Of a stretch of DNA of 61,763 bases, positions 1-7,195 are shown one piece after another. How positions within the stretch are numbered: the stretch's first letter is position 1; every line of letters starts with the position of its first letter. The notes beneath the pieces were generated by a model, which had not been told where the DNA came from, made no database searches, and worked only from the letters and a program-made list of their open reading frames with translations. This stretch comes from Pseudomonadota bacterium (GTDB taxonomy: Bacteria; Pseudomonadota; Gammaproteobacteria; Burkholderiales; Methylophilaceae), in the NCBI GenBank assembly GCA_029563075.1, contig JAKQTN010000065.1, forward strand, positions 1-61,763. The letters are read 5' to 3'. A program made the position numbers and the translations under genes.

Positions 1-140
1 CGCCTGATTACACTTAATATCGCCACGTCGATCACTCCTATTCTCCTGCTCAGGTTGTGAGCAGAATAGTATCGCTACGTGGGTCAAATTTAGATGCATA
101 TTTCTATGCTAGATGGGTCAATATTCGATGCAATTTAACA
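1..140. mobile_element. End of an IS21-family-like insertion sequence
   Basis: Two similar ~20-bp direct repeats lie at 80-98 and 114-133. Both begin TGGGTCAA and end GATGCA, and the stretch closes with CA at 140. Multiple short terminal repeats containing GGGTCA and a CA terminus are typical of IS21-family ends. No transposase sequence is recognisable in the 60-80 bases before them, so the call rests on the repeats alone. The rest of the element would lie left of the window. It could instead be an unrelated tandem repeat. Confidence 0.45.
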
Positions 141-153
141 ATTATAGTTTTGA

Positions 154-192
154 ATGCTCTGGAAGCCGCTCCCCGCTTGCCTTGCAGGGCAT
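154..192. repeat. 39-bp dyad repeat, copy A
   Basis: The segment begins ATGCTCTG and ends CAGGGCAT, which are near-complementary ends. A second segment of identical length lies at 759-797 and matches at 28 of 39 positions by eye. The two copies flank the SWIB gene. They may be copies of a small dispersed intergenic repeat or paired regulatory sites. Confidence 0.5.
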
Positions 193-233
193 CTGTTTTA
201 ACAATGAATGCGCGCGCATGTGAGAGAAAACAA

Positions 234-263
234 AAAAGCCCAGTGATTTCTCACTGGGCTTTT
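234..263 (-). terminator. Rho-independent terminator of the SWIB gene
   Basis: A perfect 13-bp stem, AAAAGCCCAGTGA against TCACTGGGCTTTT with a 4-base loop, is followed on the minus strand by a T-rich run. It lies just downstream of the SWIB gene stop. Its A/T ends mean it could work in both directions. Confidence 0.85.
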
Positions 264-299
264 AATCTAGTAAAAGATTACTTATCGCTTAAAGCTAGA

Positions 300-626
300 T
301 TAAGCGATGTTTGCGCCAACAATGGCAGCCATTTGCATCATATCCACGGTTTCGCCAACTTTAATATTTGTAAGGTCAGTCAATTTACCTGATTTGCTGG
401 TTGATTTTGTATTTTTGAAAATTGGGTGCAATTTAGCATCGCAAACAATGTATTTGCCTGCGTTTTCAGCTTTGCCGTTAACCGTTTTGGTCTGTAATTT
501 GTTGGCTTTAATGTAATCCCATAGTTTTTTAGTGATTTCAGTACGCGGTAGCGCGGCTGCGCCAACTAAGGCTGCTAACTCACTTTTCATTTTAACCGGG
601 GTGCTTAAACCTTTTGCTTCTGCCAT
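300..626 (-). CDS. SWIB/MDM2 domain protein
   Basis: This is a 108-residue basic protein consisting almost entirely of a SWIB/MDM2 domain, roughly residues 25-105. The core pattern is a conserved Leu-Trp-Asp-Tyr-Ile-Lys helix followed by a Gly-Lys-Tyr-Ile-Val-Cys-Asp strand and a Leu-x-x-Ile-Phe turn. SWIB domains are best known in eukaryotic chromatin remodellers but also occur as small stand-alone proteins, or fused to topoisomerase I, in some bacteria, where their role is unknown. The ATG is preceded by AAGGAT. The Lys-rich sequence and lack of a signal peptide suggest a cytoplasmic nucleic-acid-associated protein (inference). The gene stands alone with its own terminator. Confidence 0.88.
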   Translation of the reverse strand: MAEAKGLSTPVKMKSELAALVGAAALPRTEITKKLWDYIKANKLQTKTVNGKAENAGKYIVCDAKLHPIFKNTKSTSKSGKLTDLTNIKVGETVDMMQMAAIVGANIA

Positions 627-758
627 TTTACTATCCTTATTTTGTTGTTTAGGGTGTTGATAAAACTTTGCTATTGCTCAAGTATGGCACAAATAAACAG
701 AATAATAGGCGGCAAACCACGTTTTTTGTATTTTTAAGCATATTCAATATGTTTTTGT

Positions 759-797
759 ATGCTCTGCAACCCGCATGGATATTGCCTCTCAGGGCAT
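759..797. repeat. 39-bp dyad repeat, copy B
   Basis: This is the second copy of the 154-192 repeat. It has the same length, the same 8-bp ends (ATGCTCTG and CAGGGCAT) and a shared inner TTGCCT. It lies upstream of the SWIB gene. The rest of 627-817 holds no gene that I can support. Confidence 0.5.
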
Positions 798-817
798 TGC
801 TTTTTAGTGCGCCTGAC

Positions 818-852
818 AAAGAAAAAGGCGCTTTAAGCGCCCTTTTTCTTTA
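818..852 (-). terminator. Terminator of the PepSY gene
   Basis: A long stem forms between AAAGAAAAAGGCGCT and AGCGCCCTTTTTCTTT around a TTA loop, with T-rich flanks in both directions. It lies about 50 bp beyond the stop codon of the minus-strand PepSY gene. Confidence 0.8.
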
Positions 853-901
853 CCGATTTGTGATTTTTTAACTACAGATTTTTAACTGCACGCGCTAAAA
901 A

Positions 902-1429
902 TCACTCTTTACCGATCTGATACTCTTCGTAGCTCACTTCTACAATCTTGCCGGTTGTCGCATCTACCTCAACTTTAATTTCTTCTTTGTCGGCTTCGGT
1001 AATATCAAACTCATAAGATGCTTTGCCGTCTTCTTCTAGCTCGTATTCTGTCTCTGCCAGTGTGCCGGGGTGTGCGGCCAGCGCTGTGGCTTTAGCATCG
1101 GCTTCTGATACTTTAGCCAGTGCTTTGAATCTGGCATCATCGGCTTTTACTTCTTCTTCTATCTCAGTCACTTTGCCTGATTTGGCATCACATTCAACAT
1201 CCCACGCTTTGCCATCTGCAGATTCAATATCGAACTCGTAGACACCGCGCTTTTTCTCAGACTTGAACTCAACTTTGACAATATTGCCTTCGTGCTTAGT
1301 GAGTGCGGCTTTAACGCATTTGCCCAAGCTATCGTAAGCTTTAGGCTTGATTGTGTCATGCCCGGCCACAGCGGTATTTGCAAAAAATGCTGCTGCTATT
1401 AAAGTGGCGCCCAGTGTTAAACGAAACAT
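902..1429 (-). CDS. Exported PepSY-domain protein
   Basis: The protein has 175 residues. An N-terminal signal peptide (hydrophobic stretch ending near Ala-Val-Ala-Gly) is followed by two PepSY-like repeats. Each repeat has a Tyr-Glu-Phe-Asp-Ile strand and then a Val-Asp/Cys-Asp-Ala-x-x-Gly-Lys-Val/Ile hairpin. It is strongly acidic and probably periplasmic. PepSY domains are often linked to inhibition of secreted peptidases or to redox and sensing roles; no specific function is assigned here. I chose the ATG at 1429 because a strong GGAGG lies just upstream. An in-frame TTG four codons earlier would overlap that ribosome site. It is monocistronic with its own terminator. Confidence 0.82.
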   Translation of the reverse strand: MFRLTLGATLIAAAFFANTAVAGHDTIKPKAYDSLGKCVKAALTKHEGNIVKVEFKSEKKRGVYEFDIESADGKAWDVECDAKSGKVTEIEEEVKADDARFKALAKVSEADAKATALAAHPGTLAETEYELEEDGKASYEFDITEADKEEIKVEVDATTGKIVEVSYEEYQIGKE

Positions 1430-1598
1430 ATTTACCTCCAAATTATTAATGTTAATGTAAAAACTAAAAAGTACATGCCAGGTTTTACTAACTTCTACTT
1501 TATTTTACGGTGCCCATTTTATCAAAAATAGATAGGTGTTTGATTTTTTTACAAATTTATTACATTTTTGGTTACATTCAACCAGTATTACTGCAAAA

Positions 1599-1630
1599 CA
1601 AAAGCCCAGCAATTACTCACTGGGCTTTTG
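1599..1630 (-). terminator. Terminator of pqqA
   Basis: An 11-bp stem, CAAAAGCCCAG against CTGGGCTTTTG, has a 10-base loop and a T-rich 3' side on the minus strand. It lies 25 bp past the pqqA stop codon. Its arms resemble those of the SWIB terminator at 234-263. Confidence 0.8.
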
Positions 1631-1654
1631 TGGCTTTTAAAACTTTGTTCGGTA

Positions 1655-1726
1655 TTACTTGTTCATTACGTACATTGTTACTTCAAAGCCAAAACGCATT
1701 TCAGTAGCAGCTGGTTTAGTCCACAT
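1655..1726 (-). CDS. pqqA: PQQ precursor peptide PqqA
   Basis: This 23-residue open frame encodes the pyrroloquinoline quinone precursor peptide. It starts Met-Trp-Thr-Lys-Pro and carries the diagnostic EVTMY segment, with Glu15 and Tyr19 at the positions that PqqE cross-links to build PQQ. A strong AAAGGAG lies 6-7 bases before the ATG, and a terminator follows at 1599-1630, so it is a complete monocistronic gene. No pqqB, C, D or E gene lies anywhere in the window, so the maturation machinery must be elsewhere. PQQ is the cofactor of periplasmic methanol dehydrogenases, which fits a methylotroph. Some methylotrophs are known to carry several dispersed pqqA copies; this may be one of them (inference). 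Confidence 0.95.
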   Translation of the reverse strand: MWTKPAATEMRFGFEVTMYVMNK

Positions 1727-1750
1727 AATATTCTCCTTTGGGTTCAAACT

Positions 1751-1764
1751 CATCAACATTGATG
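1751..1764. promoter_or_regulatory. Dyad in the pqqA leader
   Basis: A perfect inverted repeat, CATCAA-CA-TTGATG, lies 25-38 bases upstream of the pqqA start codon. The position fits an operator or a short hairpin in the 5' leader. There is no direct evidence of function. Confidence 0.3.
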
Positions 1765-1965
1765 TGCTTGTATCATTCATACTATACGCGGTGGTTTGAT
1801 TTATACCCTATGCGCTTGGCGTAATAGTGCCTAGTGAATTTACCTAAAGATTGCCAAGGGGATTAACTATGCCTGGCCAAATTTTACCGTGAACGTCAAC
1901 ACTAAAAGCCTGTCTACGTTATGTGTTGTGAAGTAAACTTTTTTAATCAAGCTTAAGGATATTAA

Positions 1966-2298
1966 ATGAAGATTGTACAGATTGTAGCAATGACGGCATT
2001 GGCTTTGGGACTTTCTCAAATGGCGTATGCTGACCATCATGGCACCGATGGAATGCATTGCAAGCATAAAGGCATGATGCAGGATGCGGATGCGAATAAA
2101 GACGGCGCAGTGAGCCGTGATGAGTTTATGAGCGCGCACCAGGCGCGTGCAGATAAAATGTTTGCCAAGCTGGATGCCAATAAAGATGGCAAGATTGAGC
2201 AGGCGGAACGCGATGCCATGAGAGCAAAAATGAAAGACAGTTGCAAAATGGGCGACCACAAAATGCACGATATGAATCCGGATAGCACTAAAAAATAA
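1966..2298 (+). CDS. Exported EF-hand protein
   Basis: This is a 110-residue protein with a signal peptide ending near Ala-Tyr-Ala-Asp, so it is probably periplasmic. Two EF-hand loops follow: DADANKDGAVSRDEF near residue 42 and DANKDGKIEQAE near residue 69. Both have the Asp-x-Asn-x-Asp-Gly calcium pattern. The flanks are rich in His, Met and Cys, for example the HHGTDGMHCKHKGMM region right after the signal peptide and the C-terminal Met/His tail, which suggests binding of a second kind of metal. AAGGAT precedes the ATG and a terminator follows. It is divergent from pqqA. The role is probably calcium or metal buffering (inference). Confidence 0.82.
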   Translation: MKIVQIVAMTALALGLSQMAYADHHGTDGMHCKHKGMMQDADANKDGAVSRDEFMSAHQARADKMFAKLDANKDGKIEQAERDAMRAKMKDSCKMGDHKMHDMNPDSTKK

Positions 2299-2314
2299 TT
2301 CCAGAAGCAGCATT

Positions 2315-2345
2315 AAAAGCCACGCCATCAGGTGTGGCTTTTTTA
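2315..2345 (+). terminator. Terminator of the EF-hand gene
   Basis: The stem AAAAGCCACGCC against GGTGTGGCTTTT, with a 4-base loop, is followed by TTTTATTTT, 17 bp past the EF-hand gene stop. Confidence 0.85.
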
Positions 2346-2399
2346 TTTTCTAACGCGGATAATCATCTGTAATTCATTAACCACTTTGAGAATAAAAAA

Positions 2400-3092
2400 A
2401 TGAACACCTATCAAGTGCTGATTACGGGGGCCAACCGCGGAATTGGCCTGGAGTTTGCCAGGCAGTATGCTGCCGCGGGCTGGAATGTGCTGGCATGCTG
2501 CCGCGAGCCGCAACACCCAAGCGCGTTGCAGGCACTGGCAAGCGCGCATACAAACATACGGATTTTTCCCCTTGATATAGGCGACTTTACGCAGATTGAC
2601 GCGCTGGCCTTGCGGCTGAAAGATGAGGCGATCGATGTGCTGATTAACAATGCAGGCATTTATCCGCACAGCACATTTGGCGACACCAATTATGACGACT
2701 GGGCAAAAGCGTTCAGGATTAACGCAATGGCTGCGCTGAAAATGGCCGAGGCATTTGTGCAGCACATTACCAAAAGCCGGCTTAAAAAAATCGCCGCGCT
2801 CACCAGCAAAATGGGCAGCATCGACGACAACACCAGCGGCGAGAGCTACATTTACCGCAGCAGTAAAACCGCTTTGAATATGGTGATGAAAAGCCTTTCG
2901 ATTGATCTGAAACCTTATGGCATTAGCGTGGTGACGCTGCACCCGGGCTGGGTGCAAACCAGCATGGGCGGCCCAAATGCTTTAATTAACACGCAAACCA
3001 GCGTAACCGGCATGCGTGAGCTGATTGAAGATTTGAGTTTGAACAATACTGGCAGATTTGTTGCTTATGACGGCCAGGAGGTTGCGTGGTGA
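2400..3092 (+). CDS. Short-chain dehydrogenase/reductase
   Basis: This is a 230-residue classical SDR with a Rossmann fold. It has the nucleotide-binding TGANRGIG at 9-16, NNAG at 83-86, a catalytic Ser near 136-140, and Tyr152/Lys156 in YRSSK. The proline-glycine after the active site (HPGWVQT) is also typical. Overall it resembles the CsgA/C-factor-like subgroup of NAD(P)-dependent carbonyl reductases; the substrate cannot be told from sequence. Its stop codon directly abuts the stop of the convergent acyltransferase gene, with no room for an intergenic terminator. Confidence 0.88.
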   Translation: MNTYQVLITGANRGIGLEFARQYAAAGWNVLACCREPQHPSALQALASAHTNIRIFPLDIGDFTQIDALALRLKDEAIDVLINNAGIYPHSTFGDTNYDDWAKAFRINAMAALKMAEAFVQHITKSRLKKIAALTSKMGSIDDNTSGESYIYRSSKTALNMVMKSLSIDLKPYGISVVTLHPGWVQTSMGGPNALINTQTSVTGMRELIEDLSLNNTGRFVAYDGQEVAW

Positions 3093-4229
3093 TTATGCCG
3101 CTTTAAAAGGCGCGCGTTCTTCCAGCTCGTTGGTATAGGTAGCAATGCCTTTTGCCTCGCGCGCCAAAAATTGTTTGATTGCCGCTTCGAAATCCGGATG
3201 TGCGAGTTTGTGGTACGAGCAGGTAGGCCGCGGCTCGAACCCGCGCGCGAGTTTGTGCTCGCCCTGCGCCCCGCCTTCAAAGTATTCTATCTTTTCCTCA
3301 ATGCAGAACTGCTGCGCCTGGTAATAACACAGCTCGAAATGCAGGCCAGAAACAAATTGAACCGAACCCCAGTAGCGGCCGTAAAGCGTGGTTTGGCTGT
3401 AAATATTGAAGGTGCTGGCGATGGGCTGGCCATGGATTTCAGCCACAATCAGCAATATGTGCTGCGGCATGGTTGTGCCGATTTCGCTAAAAAATTCGCG
3501 CGTGAGATACGGTGTGGAATGATGCTCAGCGTAGGTGTTGCAATAGCAGCGATAGAGAAAATCCCAATCGCTTTCGGTGATTTCATGGCCTTTGATGAAT
3601 CTGCATTCAACGCCTGCCTGCTGAATTTTTTTGCGCTCCTGATGGATTTTTTTGCGCTTGTCGTGGCTTAAAGTGGTCAGAAAATCTTCAAAATCAACGT
3701 AGTTTCTATTGTGCCACCTGAACTGCACGCCCGCCCGCCCCAGCCAGCCGGCAGCCTCGAACTGCGTAACAGAGGCTACATCTGGAAAAAGCACATGCGC
3801 ACTGGAAAGTTGGTGCTGATGCATGACGCTTTCTAAAGCTTCAACCATCAAACCTCTCACCTCATTGTCTTGAGTCAATAAACGCGCACTGGTGATAGGC
3901 GAAAATGGAATAGCTGACAGAAATTTCGGGTAATATTTCAAACCGCTGCGTTCGTAGGCGTCTGCCCACGCCCAATCGAATACGTACTCGCCATACGAAT
4001 GGCTTTTTAGGTATAGCGGCATTGCGCCAATTAACTGGCCGCCCCGCTTCACCACCAAATGGCGCGGATTCCAGCCCGTGCCTTTGCCTACGCAGCCTGT
4101 GTTTTCCAGCGCGCTTAAAAAGGCGTGGCTTAGCAAGGGCGTGCCGTCGGTCAGCGCGTTCCAATCTGCGGCGGGTATTTCATTGATGCTGGTGAAGAGT
4201 GCTGCTGAAATGTCTTGCGACTGTGTCAT
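3093..4229 (-). CDS. FemAB-like N-acyltransferase (DUF482)
   Basis: This 378-residue protein matches the DUF482/COG3146 predicted N-acyltransferases, which have two GNAT-type lobes like the FemAB family. Recognisable stretches are the SHAFLSALE motif near residue 35, the KRKKIHQERKK basic helix near 190, FNIYSQTTLYGRYWG and the C-terminal EGGAQGEHKLARGFEP. There is no signal peptide, so it is cytoplasmic. The family is annotated as involved in peptidoglycan-like biosynthesis, but substrates are not established. Transcription converges on the SDR gene. Confidence 0.85.
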   Translation of the reverse strand: MTQSQDISAALFTSINEIPAADWNALTDGTPLLSHAFLSALENTGCVGKGTGWNPRHLVVKRGGQLIGAMPLYLKSHSYGEYVFDWAWADAYERSGLKYYPKFLSAIPFSPITSARLLTQDNEVRGLMVEALESVMHQHQLSSAHVLFPDVASVTQFEAAGWLGRAGVQFRWHNRNYVDFEDFLTTLSHDKRKKIHQERKKIQQAGVECRFIKGHEITESDWDFLYRCYCNTYAEHHSTPYLTREFFSEIGTTMPQHILLIVAEIHGQPIASTFNIYSQTTLYGRYWGSVQFVSGLHFELCYYQAQQFCIEEKIEYFEGGAQGEHKLARGFEPRPTCSYHKLAHPDFEAAIKQFLAREAKGIATYTNELEERAPFKAA

Positions 4230-4272
4230 AAAAACACTGTGAACTGAAAAGCGCTAAATATCAAGTGCGCTC

Positions 4273-4292
4273 AAAAAATCAGGCTTGCCTGA
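4273..4292 (-). terminator. Terminator of the second EF-hand gene
   Basis: Read on the minus strand, TCAGGC-AA-GCCTGA is followed immediately by six T residues. It lies about 35 bp beyond the stop codon of the 4326-4889 gene. Confidence 0.75.
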
Positions 4293-4325
4293 ATATTGTT
4301 TTACGGGATGAAGATACTGCTGAGA

Positions 4326-4889
4326 CTAACTGGGAGGTTTGCGGCCGCCAACGGCTTGCTTGTTGACTTTGGCATTACTTTTATTTTTGATAGCAGTCTC
4401 GGCTTCCTGAATCTTTTGCGCTTCTATTTTAGCCTCTGCCGCCTTCTGACGTTCGATTTGTTTAGCTTGCGCCAGCTCCAGTTCATCCAGCGTAATGACT
4501 TCGTTTTCATCGACATCGACATAGCTGAAATGCCGGGCCACTTGCGGCAAACATTGCGTGGCTTCTTCACGGTCCAACGAGTCGTCATTATCTTTGTTGC
4601 AATAATTGAATCGCGCCTGTACGCTCTCCTTCATCGCTTTACGCTTTTGCTCGATCTGATTATGTTCGGGATCGGAATATCTGGCATAATCCGTCAGCGC
4701 TTTACGCAAACGCGCACGGTCTTCCGGACTAAAGTTATATTCCAGCGTTTGTTCTAAAGCACCTGGATCATTTTCTTCTTCTGCAATCATTGCATTCTTG
4801 CCACCAGAGAACGCTGGCAATGCCATTGTCATACTCATTAAAATCAGTATTGAAGATGCAAATGAAAAAGTATGCGCTTTTAAAACCAT
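4326..4889 (-). CDS. Exported EF-hand protein, second type
   Basis: The protein has 187 residues with an N-terminal hydrophobic signal segment (about residues 5-28). Two EF-hand-like loops follow: NKDNDDSLDREEA near residue 98 and DVDENEVITLDELE near 125. The second departs from the consensus because the usual Gly is Glu. A charged helical tail rich in Lys/Glu/Ala (about 140-175) looks like a coiled coil. It is not closely similar to the smaller EF-hand protein at 1966-2298. It is probably a periplasmic calcium-binding protein of unknown role. Confidence 0.72.
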   Translation of the reverse strand: MVLKAHTFSFASSILILMSMTMALPAFSGGKNAMIAEEENDPGALEQTLEYNFSPEDRARLRKALTDYARYSDPEHNQIEQKRKAMKESVQARFNYCNKDNDDSLDREEATQCLPQVARHFSYVDVDENEVITLDELELAQAKQIERQKAAEAKIEAQKIQEAETAIKNKSNAKVNKQAVGGRKPPS

Positions 4890-5135
4890 TTGTTTTTTAC
4901 AGATGTCTCTTTGTTAATTTCAACATAAAACTATTTCTAGAAATGGTGACTATGAATCAAGGTTGTAAATGCAGTGTTTCACTCAACCAGATAATTGTAA
5001 CCAATTGTAACGGGGACTTATTTACACCTTTGAGCTGTCTACGGCCATAAAAGTTTTTACAATTCTAGCTTTATTAAAGCTTAAAACTTATACTAAACTT
5101 ATTGCAACAATTATTCAAACGTGTGAGATCAAAAC

Positions 5136-5861
5136 ATGGCTGAAACGGCTAAGAAAATATTAATGGTGGATGATGATGCGCGTATACGCGAGCTGTTGCA
5201 GCGTTATCTCACCGAGCAGGGATTTTCCATTAAAACAGTGGCGGACGCCAAAGAAATGGATATCGTCCTGAGCACTGAAAGCTTTGATTTACTGGTGCTT
5301 GATTTAATGCTGCCCGGTGAAGACGGCTTAAGTATTTGCCGCCGCCTGCGTGGCAACAACGTCACTACGCCGATCATCATGCTGACCGCGCGGGGCGACG
5401 AAGTGGATAGAATTATCGGCCTGGAAATGGGAGCGGATGATTATCTGCCAAAACCGTTTAATCCGCGCGAACTGTTAGCCCGTATCAACGCGGTCATGCG
5501 TCGGCATGAGCATAGTCCAGAATCTGAAGGCACCGGCAAATCTGAGGTATTCAGCTTTGGCGATTTTGTTTTCGACGCCTCTACCCGCAGCCTCAGCCGC
5601 AACGGTGTGCCGATTACCATTACCAGCGGCGAGTTTGCCCTGCTGAAAGTGTTTACCGAGCACCCGCGCCAACCGCTTTCGCGCGATCGGCTCATGCAGC
5701 TTGCACGCGGCCGCGAGCTGGATGTGTTCGACCGCAGCATCGACGTACAAGTGTCGCGTCTGCGCCGTATTGTCGAGCCGGATCCTTCGCATCCCCGCTA
5801 TCTGCAAACCATGTGGGGCTTTGGCTATGTGTTTATTCCCGATGGCGAAACAACGCATTAA
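5136..5861 (+). CDS. ompR: Response regulator OmpR
   Basis: This 241-residue response regulator has a receiver domain (acidic pocket Asp12-14, phospho-acceptor Asp56, Thr84, Lys106) and a C-terminal winged-helix DNA-binding domain (about 135-235). The DNA-binding part has the OmpR-specific RELDVFDRSIDVQVSRLRR stretch and the terminal YLQTMWGFGYVF. It regulates transcription, classically in response to osmolarity or acid via EnvZ. The sensor gene follows 22 bp downstream, consistent with an ompR-envZ operon. The 246-bp upstream gap has no other gene and should hold the promoter. Confidence 0.94.
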   Translation: MAETAKKILMVDDDARIRELLQRYLTEQGFSIKTVADAKEMDIVLSTESFDLLVLDLMLPGEDGLSICRRLRGNNVTTPIIMLTARGDEVDRIIGLEMGADDYLPKPFNPRELLARINAVMRRHEHSPESEGTGKSEVFSFGDFVFDASTRSLSRNGVPITITSGEFALLKVFTEHPRQPLSRDRLMQLARGRELDVFDRSIDVQVSRLRRIVEPDPSHPRYLQTMWGFGYVFIPDGETTH

Positions 5862-5883
5862 AGCCACCATATAAGCAATAGCT

Positions 5884-7194
5884 TTGAAATTCTTACCCCG
5901 CACTCTGCTATCACGTTTGATGCTGCTGATCGCCATGCTACTGGCGATCAGCATTTACGCGTCGCTTAAAATTTTTGATTACTTTGACCGTGAGCCGCGT
6001 GCCACCACGGCCGCGCTGCAGGCCATCACTATCGTTAATTACACCCGCGCCTCACTCATCGCCGCACACGAAAATCGCCGCCTGGCCTTGCTTTCAGAGC
6101 TCTCCGGCCGCGAAGGTGTGCGCGTATACGCAGCAGATTTTTTAGAAGAGATTGAACCACTTCCCAACGATCCCTTTATTAACCTGATCGCACAAAAAAT
6201 CCGCGAACGCCTGGGTGAGGAAACCATTATCACCGTCAACCACTATGGCATCGCCGGCTTATGGATTAGTTTTAATGTAGATCAGGACGACTTCTGGGTG
6301 GTTATCCCAAAAATTCAGGTGGACAGGCCGTTTCCGTGGCATTGGCTGGGATGGGGCGCAGTGGTAGGCTTGCTGTCTTTACTGGGCGCTTATTTAATTG
6401 CCTCGCGCATCAATCGCCCGCTTAATTTATTGGCGCATGCGGCAGACAGGCTGCGCCATGGCCAACCGGCACCACGCCTGCCGGAAGACAGCGTAGACGA
6501 GCTGCGCGAAGTGAGCCGCACGTTTAACGAGATGGCGGAATCGCTGGTGCGGCTTGATAACGAACGAACCTTGCTGCTCGCCGGGGTCTCGCATGACATC
6601 CGCACTCCGCTGGCAAGGCTGCGTCTGGCCGTAGAGCTGTTGCCGGAAGAAAGTTGCAGCAACTTGAAAGCTGGCATGATTGAAGATATTGCTGACATGG
6701 ACAATATCATCCATCAGTTTCTGGATTTTGTGCGTGGCGTGGAAGGCGAACCGACCAAAATGATGGATATCAACGTGCTGCTGCAATCGCTCGCCGAACG
6801 TCAGGCACGTGCAGGCCGCAATCTGAAGCTGAAACTCTCGTCAACCTACTTTATCCCGCTGCGCCCGCTTGCCATGCAGCGTCTGCTGGATAATCTGGTA
6901 GGCAATGCCTACGCCTATTCCAAAGGTGAAGTGACGGTTGAAAGTAAAATTACTGCAGACAATATCATTATCAGCGTGCTGGATAACGGCCCCGGTATTC
7001 CGCCGGAGCATGCCGAACGCCTGCTGCGTCCGTTTGAGCGCCTGGATAATGCACGCAACAAAAACGAAGGCGGCAGCGGCTTAGGCCTAGCGATTTGCAA
7101 CCGCATTGCCAAATTGCATCGCGGCAGCCTGCAGCTTATCAACCGCCCGGAAGGCGGTCTGGAAGCCAGATTGACTCTGCCGATCCAGCACTAA
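5884..7194 (+). CDS. envZ: Sensor histidine kinase EnvZ
   Basis: This is a 436-residue inner-membrane kinase. TM1 is near residues 10-28, followed by a periplasmic domain to about 150, TM2 near 155-178, HAMP, and the H-box SHDIRTPLARLRL with phospho-acceptor His237. The ATPase domain has an N-box (NLVGNAYAYS), DNGPGIP and GGSGLGLAI. It phosphorylates OmpR. The start is a TTG at 5884, chosen because it keeps the basic residues before TM1. The next ATG, 12 codons later, would remove them. No clear Shine-Dalgarno is visible, so translation is probably coupled to ompR. The 3' end nearly abuts the convergent cysG. Confidence 0.92.
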   Translation: MKFLPRTLLSRLMLLIAMLLAISIYASLKIFDYFDREPRATTAALQAITIVNYTRASLIAAHENRRLALLSELSGREGVRVYAADFLEEIEPLPNDPFINLIAQKIRERLGEETIITVNHYGIAGLWISFNVDQDDFWVVIPKIQVDRPFPWHWLGWGAVVGLLSLLGAYLIASRINRPLNLLAHAADRLRHGQPAPRLPEDSVDELREVSRTFNEMAESLVRLDNERTLLLAGVSHDIRTPLARLRLAVELLPEESCSNLKAGMIEDIADMDNIIHQFLDFVRGVEGEPTKMMDINVLLQSLAERQARAGRNLKLKLSSTYFIPLRPLAMQRLLDNLVGNAYAYSKGEVTVESKITADNIIISVLDNGPGIPPEHAERLLRPFERLDNARNKNEGGSGLGLAICNRIAKLHRGSLQLINRPEGGLEARLTLPIQH

Positions 7195-7195
7195 A

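Noticed and set aside
668-871. A 67-codon plus-strand open frame
   Set aside because: It has no ribosome site, covers a repeat and a terminator, and encodes a low-complexity sequence with no family resemblance.
1966-2298. Possible lanmodulin (lanthanide-binding EF-hand protein)
   Set aside because: Lanmodulin loops have Pro at position 2; neither loop here does, and only two loops are present.
1867-2328. A 153-codon minus-strand frame over the EF-hand gene
   Set aside because: It is the antisense of a clear exported EF-hand protein and has no family features of its own.
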